NCBI RefSeq assembly: GCF_000235365.1
Contig: NC_016449.1
Coordinates: 372,001-436,000 of the forward strand
DNA from: Eremothecium cymbalariae DBVPG#7215
Taxonomy: Eukaryota; Ascomycota; Saccharomycetes; Saccharomycetales; Saccharomycetaceae
Length of the DNA stretch: 64,000 nt
Direction of reading: 5' to 3'
Below are positions 9,371-17,933 of the stretch, piece after piece. The notes under the pieces were generated by a model. It was not told the origin of the DNA and ran no database searches. It saw only the letters and a program-made list of their open reading frames with translations. The position numbers were made by a program, and so were the translations under genes. Position 1 is the stretch's first letter, and each line of letters opens with the position of its first letter.

Positions 9371-11644
9371 ATGGTGAATCAATTGGAGAACGCAGAGCAG
9401 TATGGTGATGAAGGTGATAGGGAGTTTTTCACGTTGGTGGATTTGATACAGACGTGTCCGGAGCTTTCGGAGCTTAAATACAAGCTTTCGAGATACGAGA
9501 GGGGGAGTATTCCGTTCTACAAGGCTTTGTTCAAGAATATGCCTTTGTCCAGTGGGACAGACTTTAAGCGGTACTTGCGGGAGCAAAGCAAGCCTGTGGC
9601 GGGGAGCGAGACGGAGGGGTATGGGCCCATATACCGTAACTACTTCACGCACGAAGGGCGGTTGGTGGATTGTTTGGACAAGACGGTGCGTACTGGTTAC
9701 GAGTGCTTTAATCTATCTGTGGCGATGTATCCTGAGAATAGGCTTTTGGGGTCACGTGTGTATGATCCGGTGTGCGGGAGCTGGGGGTCGGAGTATGTTT
9801 GGCAGACTGTTCGGGAGGTCCAGAAGAGGTCGTTGAATTTTGGGTCGGGGATATTGTCTATAGTGAATATTAAACGGGGGAAGGAGTTGAGGAGTAATGA
9901 TTTTATTGTTAGTATAATGTCGCCCAATCGAAGCGAATGGGTTATTACTGATTTGGCATGTCAGGCGTATTCGTTAGCTAACGCGGCGTTGTACGAGACG
10001 CTTGGGCCGGATACTTCGGAATATATTATGAATTTGACGGAGGCCCCGGTAATTGTGTTGGTTAAGAGCAATTTGTTCAAGATATTCCAGTTGGTGGATA
10101 AACTACCTAATTTGAATACGATTATCGTGATGGATGAGGAGGATGCCGGGGAGATTGCGTACATCAATTCGACGTTGTTGCCTTCTGTTAAGAATAAGAA
10201 GGGGGAGAAGATTTCAGTGTTCAGTATGAAGCAAGTGGAGGAGGTTGGTGCTTTGAACAATTTGGCGCCTATTCCGCCTACGCCGGAGACGGTGTATACG
10301 ATATCGTTTACTTCCGGGACCACGTCGATGCCTAAAGGTGTTGTTTTGACTCACCGGAATTATGTTTCAGCTGTTACGTTTTCGCTATGTTCTGCAGGAC
10401 TAGTGATTCCAGGACAGGGATACAGCATGTGCTTTTTGCCTTTGACGCATATTTACCAGCGGCAAATCTTTGGTTTTACGACATTGTTGTCGGCGGGTTC
10501 AGGGTTCCTACACAAGCCCGACCCGGAAGTTTTAATAGAGGATCTGAAGATTTTGAAGCCCCATTATATTGCTTTGGTTCCCAGGGTGTTGACCAAGATT
10601 GAGTCCGGGTTGAAAAATACTTTTAGTACGGAGATGTCTTCTATCACCAAGAGTATTGCGTCTACGGTTTTGGAGGCCAAGAAGGAGAGGTTTTTGAGTC
10701 GTGGTGGGCCCGATGATTCGATTGTGAACTCCATGGTGTATCGGAAGCTATTGATTGACAAAGTTAGGGATTCGCTTGGGTTGAGTAATGTGGGCTTTTT
10801 GACGATCGGGTCGGCGCCAGTGTCACCTGACACTTTGATGTATCTGAGGAGTGCATTGGATTTGGGGATTATGCAAGGGTATGGTTTGACGGAGTCGTTT
10901 GCAGGGGCCTTTGTTTCGGAGGCTAACGAGAGGGATGTTGGCTCTTGTGGGCCTCCATCAGCCTCCTGTGAGTTTAAATTGAAGTCTATACCTGCCATGA
11001 ATTATGACGCTGTTAAAGATAACAAGGGAGAGGTGTTTTTACGCGGGCCACAGATTTTCAGAGAGTATTTCAAGTCGCCTAAGGCGACCGCCGAAGTTGT
11101 TGATAAAGATGGTTGGTTTGCAACAGGAGATGTTGGTTGGATTGATGGTAAAGGTAGATTGCATATTATTGATCGTGTCAAGAACATTTTTAAATTATCT
11201 CAAGGTGAATATCTTGCCCCTGAAAAGGTAGAGAATGCTTACTTATCCTCGACTCATGCTTTGACCCAAATGTTTGTTTACGGCGATTCATTATATAACT
11301 TTGCCGTTGGAATTGTTGGAGTTGATATAGAAGCGTTCAAAGGTATCATTAATCATGTTGCACCTGAATATAGAACCGTTACGGGCTCTCAATTACTTGA
11401 AGTGGTCAATGGTAATATATCTTTGAAGAAAATGGTGTTACAGTATTTGAATTCTAATGTTCAAGGTTTACAGGGGTTTGAAAAAATAGGGAATGTTTAC
11501 TTTGACATCGAACCCTTGAAAGTGGCCGAGAACACTTTAACTCCAACCCTTAAGATCAAGCGTCCTCAAACGTCCAAGAGGTATTCATCCCAATTGAAAT
11601 CCTTGTACGAAGAAGGTGCTATTCTCAAGAAGGAAAAGTTGTGA
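9371..11644 (+). CDS. FAA2: Peroxisomal medium/long-chain fatty acyl-CoA synthetase
   Basis: 757 residues. It activates fatty acids to acyl-CoA with ATP for peroxisomal beta-oxidation. The ANL-superfamily motifs are in order: the Ser/Thr/Gly-rich AMP-binding loop TSGTTSMPKG (about residue 315), QGYGLTES (about 500), and GWFATGDVGWID with a downstream DRVKNIFKLSQGEY segment (about 575-610). The last three residues are EKL, a variant type 1 peroxisome-targeting signal, also found at the end of S. cerevisiae Faa2. The first ATG gives MVNQLENAEQYG. Base composition shifts inside the gene, with the first 1.6 kb rich in GTG and GGG and the 3' end AT-richer. FAA2 (YER015W) is not next to DUR1,2 or GRX5 in S. 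cerevisiae, so the neighbourhood is rearranged. Confidence 0.95.
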   Translation: MVNQLENAEQYGDEGDREFFTLVDLIQTCPELSELKYKLSRYERGSIPFYKALFKNMPLSSGTDFKRYLREQSKPVAGSETEGYGPIYRNYFTHEGRLVDCLDKTVRTGYECFNLSVAMYPENRLLGSRVYDPVCGSWGSEYVWQTVREVQKRSLNFGSGILSIVNIKRGKELRSNDFIVSIMSPNRSEWVITDLACQAYSLANAALYETLGPDTSEYIMNLTEAPVIVLVKSNLFKIFQLVDKLPNLNTIIVMDEEDAGEIAYINSTLLPSVKNKKGEKISVFSMKQVEEVGALNNLAPIPPTPETVYTISFTSGTTSMPKGVVLTHRNYVSAVTFSLCSAGLVIPGQGYSMCFLPLTHIYQRQIFGFTTLLSAGSGFLHKPDPEVLIEDLKILKPHYIALVPRVLTKIESGLKNTFSTEMSSITKSIASTVLEAKKERFLSRGGPDDSIVNSMVYRKLLIDKVRDSLGLSNVGFLTIGSAPVSPDTLMYLRSALDLGIMQGYGLTESFAGAFVSEANERDVGSCGPPSASCEFKLKSIPAMNYDAVKDNKGEVFLRGPQIFREYFKSPKATAEVVDKDGWFATGDVGWIDGKGRLHIIDRVKNIFKLSQGEYLAPEKVENAYLSSTHALTQMFVYGDSLYNFAVGIVGVDIEAFKGIINHVAPEYRTVTGSQLLEVVNGNISLKKMVLQYLNSNVQGLQGFEKIGNVYFDIEPLKVAENTLTPTLKIKRPQTSKRYSSQLKSLYEEGAILKKEKL

Positions 11645-11833
11645 GAAGTTTTTTTATCTATCAATCCTGGGCTTTATATATAGATAGATATACTACATAT
11701 ATATGTGTGTCCTATGATCGTTTTTTTAAAACGTTTATTGTCTTAATATCCTTAAAACAAATAATATCCTCATTATTGATTATCCTTATCATACCACTTA
11801 TTCATGTAGCGCTTGGTGAAGCAGGGAAAAAAG

Positions 11834-11905
11834 AGCTCGCACTCAGGTTCGAACTAAGGACCAACAGATTTGCAATCTGCTGCGCTACCACTGCGCCATA
11901 CGAGC
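11834..11905 (-). tRNA. tRNA-Cys (anticodon GCA)
   Basis: The reverse complement folds as a 72-nt tRNA. A 7-bp acceptor stem (GCTCGTA with TGCGAGC) is followed by discriminator T. The D-arm is GGCGCAGTGGTAGC, and the anticodon stem-loop is GCAGA-TTGCAAA-TCTGT with anticodon GCA. The T-arm contains GTTCGAA. There is no intron and no encoded CCA. The A and B boxes are intact. FAA2 lies on one side and GRX5 on the other; the 5' flank of the tRNA faces the repeat-rich GRX5 upstream region. Confidence 0.97.
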
Positions 11906-12012
11906 TAGAATCAAGCAATTCACAGAAATGCAAAATGACCTACACAAAGACCGTCACGTGTCGTAAAATCAAAAGAGCATCCCGATAGTTATGATAGTCA
12001 GGCTAAGGAGCA

Positions 12013-12306
12013 TGTTGATAGTCACGATAACAAGACAAAGAAACAGCGAATCAGAGTTGTTAGGAGACTATGAAGATGATAACCATTGTATAACAGCGAA
12101 TCAGAGTTGTTAGAAGTGTCAAGATAACCATTGAGCTGTTATCGGCTAGGAATCTGCATAGCAAGTAAGTAAGAGAGCTTAAGTAGGACAACAGAAACTA
12201 TATAAGACCAAACTAGCTAGATTAGATTAGATGCTAGGTCCAGCTAGAACCCTAGAGGGTAGTTGAGCCAGATTAGCGACTATATAAACAGTAACTGATC
12301 ATCAAC
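12013..12306. repeat. Possible degenerate solo LTR upstream of tRNA-Cys
   Basis: The segment starts TGTTGAT and ends ATCAAC, an imperfect terminal inverted repeat. It is 294 bp long and contains two TATATAAR-like boxes (about 12198 and 12281). It begins 108 bp upstream of the tRNA 5' end, the preferred insertion zone of Ty1/copia-type elements. The final base does not give a CA end, and I see no matching target-site duplication. It could instead be ordinary repetitive promoter DNA. Confidence 0.35.
12042..12113. repeat. 22-bp direct repeat, 50-bp period
   Basis: A 22-base sequence beginning AACAGCGAATCAGAG occurs at 12042-12063 and again at 12092-12113. A second shared word, GATAACCATTG, follows each copy (about 12078 and 12122). 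This looks like a local tandem duplication with a unit of about 50 bp. Confidence 0.8.
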
Positions 12307-12321
12307 CTAAGTATTAGCTGG

Positions 12322-12383
12322 CACGTGACGAGAAGTTCAAGCTAGCACGTGACCTCATCTAGTGGCCCTCGACATATCACGTG
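12322..12383. promoter_or_regulatory. Three CACGTG sites in the GRX5 promoter
   Basis: CACGTG hexamers lie at 12322-12327, 12346-12351 and 12378-12383, about 145-205 bp upstream of the GRX5 ATG. A fourth is at 11955-11960 beside the tRNA. They match Cbf1-type (or Pho4-type) bHLH sites. Three in 62 bp is the densest cluster in the window. Confidence 0.65.
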
Positions 12384-12526
12384 ATAGATATTGAATATTG
12401 AAAATAAAGCTGATTTATTTTACGTTGAATCTGATCATTATCAGATTGTGCCATACCGCTCCTCCTCTCGCCACACATACCCCTCTCTCTCTCTTTGGTT
12501 CAAGGTTCGGTCTATTTATTGATTTG

Positions 12527-12949
12527 ATGATGTTTTCTAGATTTGCGGCTAGATCTGTTCTACGTCCAACTTTAGGTTCAAGGTTAACTGTGATCCGGTT
12601 GCTTAGTAAAGAAACTAAAAGTGCTATTGAAGGCGCTATTGGATCGGCTCCTGTGGTTTTATTTATGAAAGGTACTCCAGAATTCCCTCAATGTGGATTT
12701 TCGAGAGCTTCGATTCAAATTTTAGGTCAGCAGGGCGTTGATCCAAGCAAGTTTGCCGCATATAACGTCTTGGAGCATCCTGAGTTACGTGAAGGTATTA
12801 AAGAATACTCCGAATGGCCAACTATTCCGCAGTTATATATAAATAAAGAGTTTATTGGTGGATGCGATATACTCACGAATATGGCACAGTCTGGTGAACT
12901 AGCCGAACTACTAGAGAAAGAGAAGGTTCTCATTCCAGAAGAAGAGTAA
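12527..12949 (+). CDS. GRX5: Mitochondrial monothiol glutaredoxin
   Basis: 140 residues. It carries [2Fe-2S] clusters from the Isu scaffold to acceptor proteins in the mitochondrial matrix. The monothiol active site CGFS follows the KGTPEFPQ segment. The glutathione-binding WPTIPQLYI and GGCDI motifs are present. The N-terminus ([14 protein letters not shown]...) is rich in Arg, Ser and hydrophobics and acidic-free, a matrix-targeting presequence. I start at the ATG pair 12527/12530. The frame is open further upstream, but only from a TTG, and that stretch lies in the promoter. Three CACGTG sites precede it. Confidence 0.95.
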   Translation: MMFSRFAARSVLRPTLGSRLTVIRLLSKETKSAIEGAIGSAPVVLFMKGTPEFPQCGFSRASIQILGQQGVDPSKFAAYNVLEHPELREGIKEYSEWPTIPQLYINKEFIGGCDILTNMAQSGELAELLEKEKVLIPEEE

Positions 12950-13526
12950 TGTTTCTCCTCCTGTTCTTCATAAAATATCAAACATATAGCAGCGGCAGCA
13001 CAAGTGAGATAACATATTGAGAAAAAAAGCCAAAACCCTACTGCGTTACGGGGAGGAATCAGTTATGTAAATCTGTATTCTCATGCCTTTAGACTTGTAA
13101 ATAACGGTTCTTTATTCACAAACTCCGCTCTTTCGAAATCGAAAGAAAGTGAGAACTAGGTTTTGTTCTTCGTCATTTATTCAAGAAGGAGCCCATGTGT
13201 CAAACACTTGTTTCAACAGGAAGGACCCTCTTGAATGAAATGACGGAACAGACAATATTTTAGGCACGAAAAAGCACTCATCCTTGAATGTCAGATTGTG
13301 CAAACAGCTTGATGAAATGGTTGTGTATTTTTAAATTGGCTGGCCACATCTACTGCAAGATATAAGAGTGCTCATAATGCCATACTACTACTTTGAAGTG
13401 CCAAACGACTGTGTAGAATTGCGGTGGAAAGGTGTGGAAAAATTATAAACTAATTTAAATAGCCGATGTGAAATAGTTGTTACCCGTACTTGAAGAGTAA
13501 TAAAATAGATATATGACGAGGATAAA
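12950..13526. other. Convergent intergenic region GRX5-EXO5 with inverted repeats
   Basis: 577 bp between two convergent stop codons, long for this compact genome. It contains a perfect 7-bp hairpin (13130-13145) and a long imperfect inverted repeat (13162-13252), but no coding frame I trust. Confidence 0.65.
13130..13252. repeat. Hairpin plus long imperfect inverted repeat; possible structured RNA
   Basis: At 13130-13145, CTTTCGA and TCGAAAG pair across a 2-base loop. Next, 13162-13189 (…TTCTTCGTCATTTATTCAAG…) pairs with 13227-13252 (…CTTGAATGAAATGACGGAAC…). This makes a stem of about 25 bp with one or two bulges and a loop of about 37 bases. It could be a terminator, a structured 3' UTR, or an unannotated small RNA; no known snoRNA boxes were identified with confidence. 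Confidence 0.55.
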
Positions 13527-15179
13527 TTACGGGTGAATATTTGGCTTGTGGATCTTCATTAGGTCTTTACCAAGAGACTTGAGGTTTTCAATGCCCCTCT
13601 TCTTCCAGAGGCAGATGTTTTTGTAATCACAGTAGGTGCAATATGTTGTGAAGTTCCTCAAAGTTGGCTCGATGGGTTCAATGTCCCGCTTACCAAACCA
13701 GAATAATGAACTGCTAGTGCATTGTTCTTGTAATAGGTTGAAATCATATTTAAAAATAGCATTATGGAATGTTTCATAGTTGTATGAATATTCCACCATA
13801 ACAGTATTCGATAATAATGGCGATATACAACCATAAGCCTGGGCTAGTCTAGCCGCTAAATACCTCAAAGTAAACGGGGTTTCCCATGGTATGAAATACT
13901 CACGATATTTTTGCAATGTATAAACGTCAGTGATTTCATTTGCTAAAGAGCTCAAGTCGTAAAGTTGTGTGCCAGTTTTGCGCATATAGTATTCGTCGAA
14001 TGGATCAAACCCAATAGGTTTACCGTCTCGCAATCGAGCCATATCTTGCATGATTATAGATTCAGTCTCCATTAAGCATATTAGTTTTACAGGGTTTATA
14101 GGAGCGTCAACATCGTATCCTCTTCTTTTGGCATTGGTTAATATATTAATATAAGCACCTTCTGCATCTGATCCAAGGGATTCTAAAAAATACCTGTAGT
14201 ACATAACTTGTAACTTTGAAGCTTGTCTCACACTATCCTGTGGCGGAATCCTCCTAGACCTTCTTGTTTTGACATCGCTAACCAAGATTTCTAATCTGTC
14301 TTCATTATCACGCACCTTTTGAGATATATATTCAAGTATGTTCCTTAAATCGTTGTTATGATCTTCTCGAAGAGCGCTGCTCAACGGTAATTTGAAATGT
14401 CTTTCTTTATTAACTACAGTCACAAAAATTAAATGATCAATTATGCCACTAATTAGGACATCAGCATCGTTCCGAACAGCCCCATATACCAACTTTCCAT
14501 TATTTGAATCTACATAGCCGTGGCATAATATTTCTCTCGCTTCTCCCTCCTGGAACAAAGTACATATTCTATTAATACAATTCAATAACTTTCCAGCATA
14601 CTCATGGAAACTATCAGTAGGTACCAGCAATTCAAAAGTTTCTGTAAATTCTAAAGCTTCTTTAGATGGTGCATGAAGATCATCATCTAATGCCTGATGT
14701 TGTTTGTTTCCGTCCTCAATATATTTATACCTGTAAATTGGCATTTTAGAATAAATATCATAGGTCTCCTTTAACTCACACCACCGTTTGGTTAATAATT
14801 TGGTCACCGAAAGCCTTGCTTTCCCTTCATACGTAACTTCACCTGTAGCAGAATCGGTAAGCGGTAGAGCTCGTATATCAAGGTATGGGTTCTGTAAAGA
14901 TTTTGGCTTCTGATAAGCAAGATAACCTTTAACAGTGTCAGATGCAAACAGTTGACGTATTTTATCCAATTTAACCCTTCGATACTCTCGTTCATCTAGC
15001 TTATCAACCGAACTGGTAGCCTTATTACTATCCGATTCCTTTAACTTGAAATGGTTCTTTAATTCATTTAATTCCGCCGTTGTCACAAGAGTAGCATCTT
15101 TATCACCTACCAAATTTGCAAACTTTCTTCCATGAAACAACCGGATCGAAAGCTTAGAAGTAACTCGGATGTTCCTCAT
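13527..15179 (-). CDS. EXO5: Mitochondrial 5' exonuclease Exo5 (Fe-S, PD-(D/E)XK nuclease)
   Basis: 550 residues. Exo5 is a single-strand DNA exonuclease needed for mitochondrial genome maintenance. The family's N-terminal LTKRWCELKETYDIY segment carries the first cluster-ligand Cys. The C-terminal CTYCDYKNICLW supplies the remaining [4Fe-4S] Cys ligands. The nuclease core lies between them (LEILVSDVKTRRSRR...). I start at the ATG at 15179, giving MRNIRVTSKLSIRLFHGRKF, a basic presequence. Seven upstream codons in the same frame begin only at GTG. It is followed on the same strand by YSY6, matching S. cerevisiae YBR163W and YBR162W-A. Confidence 0.92.
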   Translation of the reverse strand: MRNIRVTSKLSIRLFHGRKFANLVGDKDATLVTTAELNELKNHFKLKESDSNKATSSVDKLDEREYRRVKLDKIRQLFASDTVKGYLAYQKPKSLQNPYLDIRALPLTDSATGEVTYEGKARLSVTKLLTKRWCELKETYDIYSKMPIYRYKYIEDGNKQHQALDDDLHAPSKEALEFTETFELLVPTDSFHEYAGKLLNCINRICTLFQEGEAREILCHGYVDSNNGKLVYGAVRNDADVLISGIIDHLIFVTVVNKERHFKLPLSSALREDHNNDLRNILEYISQKVRDNEDRLEILVSDVKTRRSRRIPPQDSVRQASKLQVMYYRYFLESLGSDAEGAYINILTNAKRRGYDVDAPINPVKLICLMETESIIMQDMARLRDGKPIGFDPFDEYYMRKTGTQLYDLSSLANEITDVYTLQKYREYFIPWETPFTLRYLAARLAQAYGCISPLLSNTVMVEYSYNYETFHNAIFKYDFNLLQEQCTSSSLFWFGKRDIEPIEPTLRNFTTYCTYCDYKNICLWKKRGIENLKSLGKDLMKIHKPNIHP

Positions 15180-15957
15180 AATCCCACAAACTACCAGCAC
15201 TAAACCTCTCCCTCTTGGATAAGGTTTTTATAGATCGTATAGAATCGTTTAACTTTTGTTTTCAGACGTGATCTAGGGAAGGCGACGCTGAGTTCTGGTC
15301 CAAAAACGTTATATTCGCACAAACATTCGCTGACGGATTACGCACGCAGGCGGACAGATTTGCCAATGACAGAAAAGTGTCTAAAAAAAATTGTAAAATA
15401 ATCCAATGGGGATTTTTTATCATTCTGATAGGCTATTCTACATCATTTATGTTTTAAGTTGTAGGCGGGGGTGTTAATTAAAATTTGTCCAACCTGACTG
15501 AGAGGGTCTGTGGGCATCTCTATTCTGTGCTGAATCTCTACAGGTACAAAAAGGTTCCCAAGCAACGTACATATATAATGCAATAGAAATCCTACCCAAT
15601 CCTACATCGGATAAATTTAGCGTAGAGAGAGAGAGATCTCTTACATCGAACCACCATTTATAATAATTATATCTGGTGTATAAAAATGAATTGACAATGA
15701 CAACCATAACGTCGCAGCTTTTCCAACCATGGAACATACAACCAATTCCCATATAATATAAAATATAGAAGGATATAAAAAACACCCAGGCATATACATA
15801 CACATATACATATATAACTGTTAAATTAGCAGCAGCACTAGTATTGGTAATCTGTTCAAATGCTGAAAAGTGCAACCGTTATTTAACATCAAATATCCTT
15901 TTGACAACTATTGAAAGTTCAAAAATGGGAGGGAAGAGCTCCATCAAACCAAAAACC
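15180..15957. other. Intergenic region YSY6-EXO5
   Basis: 778 bp upstream of EXO5 and downstream of YSY6, both on the minus strand. AT-rich with CATATA-type stretches (about 15795-15820) and an AGAGAGATCTCT palindrome near 15630. The open frames here are low-complexity and not conserved to my eye. Confidence 0.6.
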
Positions 15958-16142
15958 TCAAAAGAATAATATCACCAGCTCAAGAAGACCACCACCAATC
16001 AGTAAAAACAATAGTGCAAATATCCAAGACTTGGAGATTGGGTACTCAGTTTTACTTTTTCCTTCTTCTTGCCTAGCTTCTTCTCATTAGCCTTAGCGAA
16101 TCTTTGATTCGCACTACGTTGTCTTGGTGTTTGTAGAGCCAT
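15958..16142 (-). CDS. YSY6: Ysy6/RAMP4-type small ER membrane protein, frameshifted in this sequence
   Basis: Too short for usual ORF calling. From the ATG at 16142 the frame reads MALQTPRQRSANQRFAKANE..GKKKEK, the conserved start of Ysy6/RAMP4 tail-anchored proteins of the ER translocon and secretory pathway. It then runs to an unrelated end. In the -1 frame the family continues as KTEYPISKSW, then a membrane helix rich in Leu (IFALLFLLIGGG) and a TGA at 15960-15958. The switch point is the five-A run of the coding strand (16056-16060). One added A, or a -1 slip there, restores about 62 residues, the usual length. The gene sits beside EXO5 as in S. cerevisiae. It may be a sequencing error, a real pseudogene or a recoding site. 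Confidence 0.8.
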
Positions 16143-16598
16143 GCTATCCTTCTATTATTCCTGCCTTGGATTTCAATTACAGATCTTTAATCTTCAGCCC
16201 CAGCGCAATACTGTTAATACAAGGTAGAAGGAACTCTTCTTGGTGGGATGTTCTAATGGCAACGTAGTTAACTTTAGGGTACGTCCTGCCCGCTCTTGGT
16301 TTGGGAAAACAACACTCACTATCTACGAATATATCAAATCACGTGACAATGATATCACGTGATTATGAATAAAAGGGAGGGTGCCCAGACGCGCATTCTC
16401 TCTCTGTTCTGTCCGCCATCTCGCTCGAGGTTTGGTTGGAACAAGTATACCACTTCTACAGGAAGTGGTAGCTTCAGAGGTGTTAATAAAAACCAATTGT
16501 CTAGTAGACTCTAATCCAGGTTTTTGATTTAGGAAATAGGGCTGTCTCTAGAAGGCTTGCAATAGGAATAACAAGAGATTACCCAGATAGCAGGTAAG
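16143..16598. other. Divergent promoter YSY6-VRG4
   Basis: 456 bp. Besides the CACGTG pair I see a small inverted repeat around ACCACTTC-TACAGG-AAGTGGT (about 16450-16470), and a CT-rich initiator zone near 16398-16420. It also marks a synteny break between the EXO5-YSY6 block and the VRG4 block. Confidence 0.6.
16340..16361. promoter_or_regulatory. Pair of TCACGTGA sites between YSY6 and VRG4
   Basis: CACGTG at 16340-16345 and 16356-16361, both within ATCACGTGA, 16 bp apart (about 1.5 helical turns), in the divergent YSY6/VRG4 promoter. They match the Cbf1 consensus RTCACRTG. Confidence 0.65.
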
Positions 16599-17585
16599 AT
16601 GTCTGAATTGATGGTCGATACGGGTAAGTGGTCGCATATAGCCAATAGTGGCCCAATTTCAATCCTGTCATATTGTGGGTCTTCTATTTTAATGACGGTC
16701 ACCAACAAGTTTGTTGTGAATTTGAAGGACTTTAATATGAACTGTGTTATGTTGCTTGTGCAGTCTACAGTGTGTACTCTCGCTTTGTTGGTTTTGAGGA
16801 CTCTTGGATATGCTAAATTTCGGCCATTGAACAAAACGGATGCGAGAAACTGGTTTCCGATTTCCATATTGCTAGTTTTGATGATGTATACATCATCAAA
16901 GGCCTTGCAGTACCTGGCAGTTCCTATTTATACGATTTTCAAGAACTTGACAATTATTTTAATTGCGTATGGAGAGGTGTTGTTCTTTGGTGGGCGGGTG
17001 ACATCGATGGAGTTATCTTCGTTTCTCTTGATGGTGCTGTCTTCGATTGTGGCCACATGGGGGGATCAACAAGCATTGGCTTTGAAAGTTACTAATGGGG
17101 CTTCTAGTAGTCCATTTAGTGCTGGGTATTTTTGGATGTTCACCAATTGTATTTGCTCTGCTCTTTTTGTTTTAATTATGAGAAAGCGGATCACTTTGAC
17201 TAATTTTAAGGATTTTGATACGATGTTCTATAACAATATTCTTTCCTTGCCGTTGTTGTTTCTAACTTCAGTTTTAGTTGAAGATTGGAGTCCTGAAAAC
17301 TTGGCGACTAATCTGTCTCAAGATTCTGTTACAGCAATGGTTATTTCTGGTTTAGCTTCTGTTGGCATATCCTACTGTTCTGGGTGGTGTGTTAGAGTGA
17401 CTTCATCGACTACGTATTCTATGGTGGGTGCCTTGAACAAGTTGCCCATTGCTTTATCTGGTCTGATTTTTTTTGATGCTCCAAAGAATTTCCTATCCAT
17501 CTTTTCTATTTTCTTAGGGTTTCTAGCAGGTGTTGTATATGCTGTTGCAAAGCAGAAGAAACAGTCACAGCCTGTCAAAGTATAA
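16599..17585 (+). CDS. VRG4: Golgi GDP-mannose transporter
   Basis: 328 residues, about ten hydrophobic helices. It imports GDP-mannose into the Golgi lumen in exchange for GMP for mannosylation of proteins and lipids. The nucleotide-sugar motif GALNK is intact near residue 275 ([13 protein letters not shown]). The N-terminal [20 protein letters not shown] and the [20 protein letters not shown] helix are strongly conserved. The last residues are basic ([11 protein letters not shown]), as expected for a cytosolic Golgi-retrieval tail. S. cerevisiae has VRG4 and the ohnologue HVG1; here there is one copy. KRE29 follows on the same strand. Confidence 0.96.
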   Translation: MSELMVDTGKWSHIANSGPISILSYCGSSILMTVTNKFVVNLKDFNMNCVMLLVQSTVCTLALLVLRTLGYAKFRPLNKTDARNWFPISILLVLMMYTSSKALQYLAVPIYTIFKNLTIILIAYGEVLFFGGRVTSMELSSFLLMVLSSIVATWGDQQALALKVTNGASSSPFSAGYFWMFTNCICSALFVLIMRKRITLTNFKDFDTMFYNNILSLPLLFLTSVLVEDWSPENLATNLSQDSVTAMVISGLASVGISYCSGWCVRVTSSTTYSMVGALNKLPIALSGLIFFDAPKNFLSIFSIFLGFLAGVVYAVAKQKKQSQPVKV

Positions 17586-17933
17586 AAGAGCTAGGTAGTT
17601 CTAGATGCATGTAACCCTTTTTTACAAATTGCCGACGTTTAACTTTATCGAATACAAAAATAAGTTCAGAGGAACCGTAGTCTTTGTCATTAATATATAT
17701 ATTCATTTCTTGCGTATTTTATAAACGATTCTACATATATATATATATATATATATGCTTTGTATGTATTATATCTTCAAGTCTATGGTGATCTTGTTTT
17801 ATTTCCCTATCGTTTTTGGACCTCGCCTTCTGTTAGTCAAACATTTGGGCTCATCGCGATGTGTGGTTTGATCATTTGCCGAACTATCAGACAGTAATAT
17901 TAAGAATATATATATGGCAAAGAGGACATTCCA
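17586..17933. other. Intergenic VRG4-KRE29 with an AT microsatellite
   Basis: 348 bp. It contains an (AT)11 tract at 17735-17756, probably within the VRG4 3' end, and TATATATA again just upstream of KRE29 (about 17905). No gene seen. Confidence 0.65.

Noticed and set aside
12398..12526. In-frame extension of GRX5 upstream of the ATG pair
   Set aside because: It begins with TTG, and starting at the ATG gives a normal mitochondrial presequence.
15474..15875. 133-codon frame on the minus strand between YSY6 and EXO5
   Set aside because: No ATG at its start, composition follows TATACA repeats, and no family resemblance.
16050..16066. Programmed -1 frameshift heptamer in YSY6
   Set aside because: The in-frame bases are G-GAA-AAA, which does not fit X-XXY-YYZ, so recoding is less likely than deletion or error; kept only as an open option.
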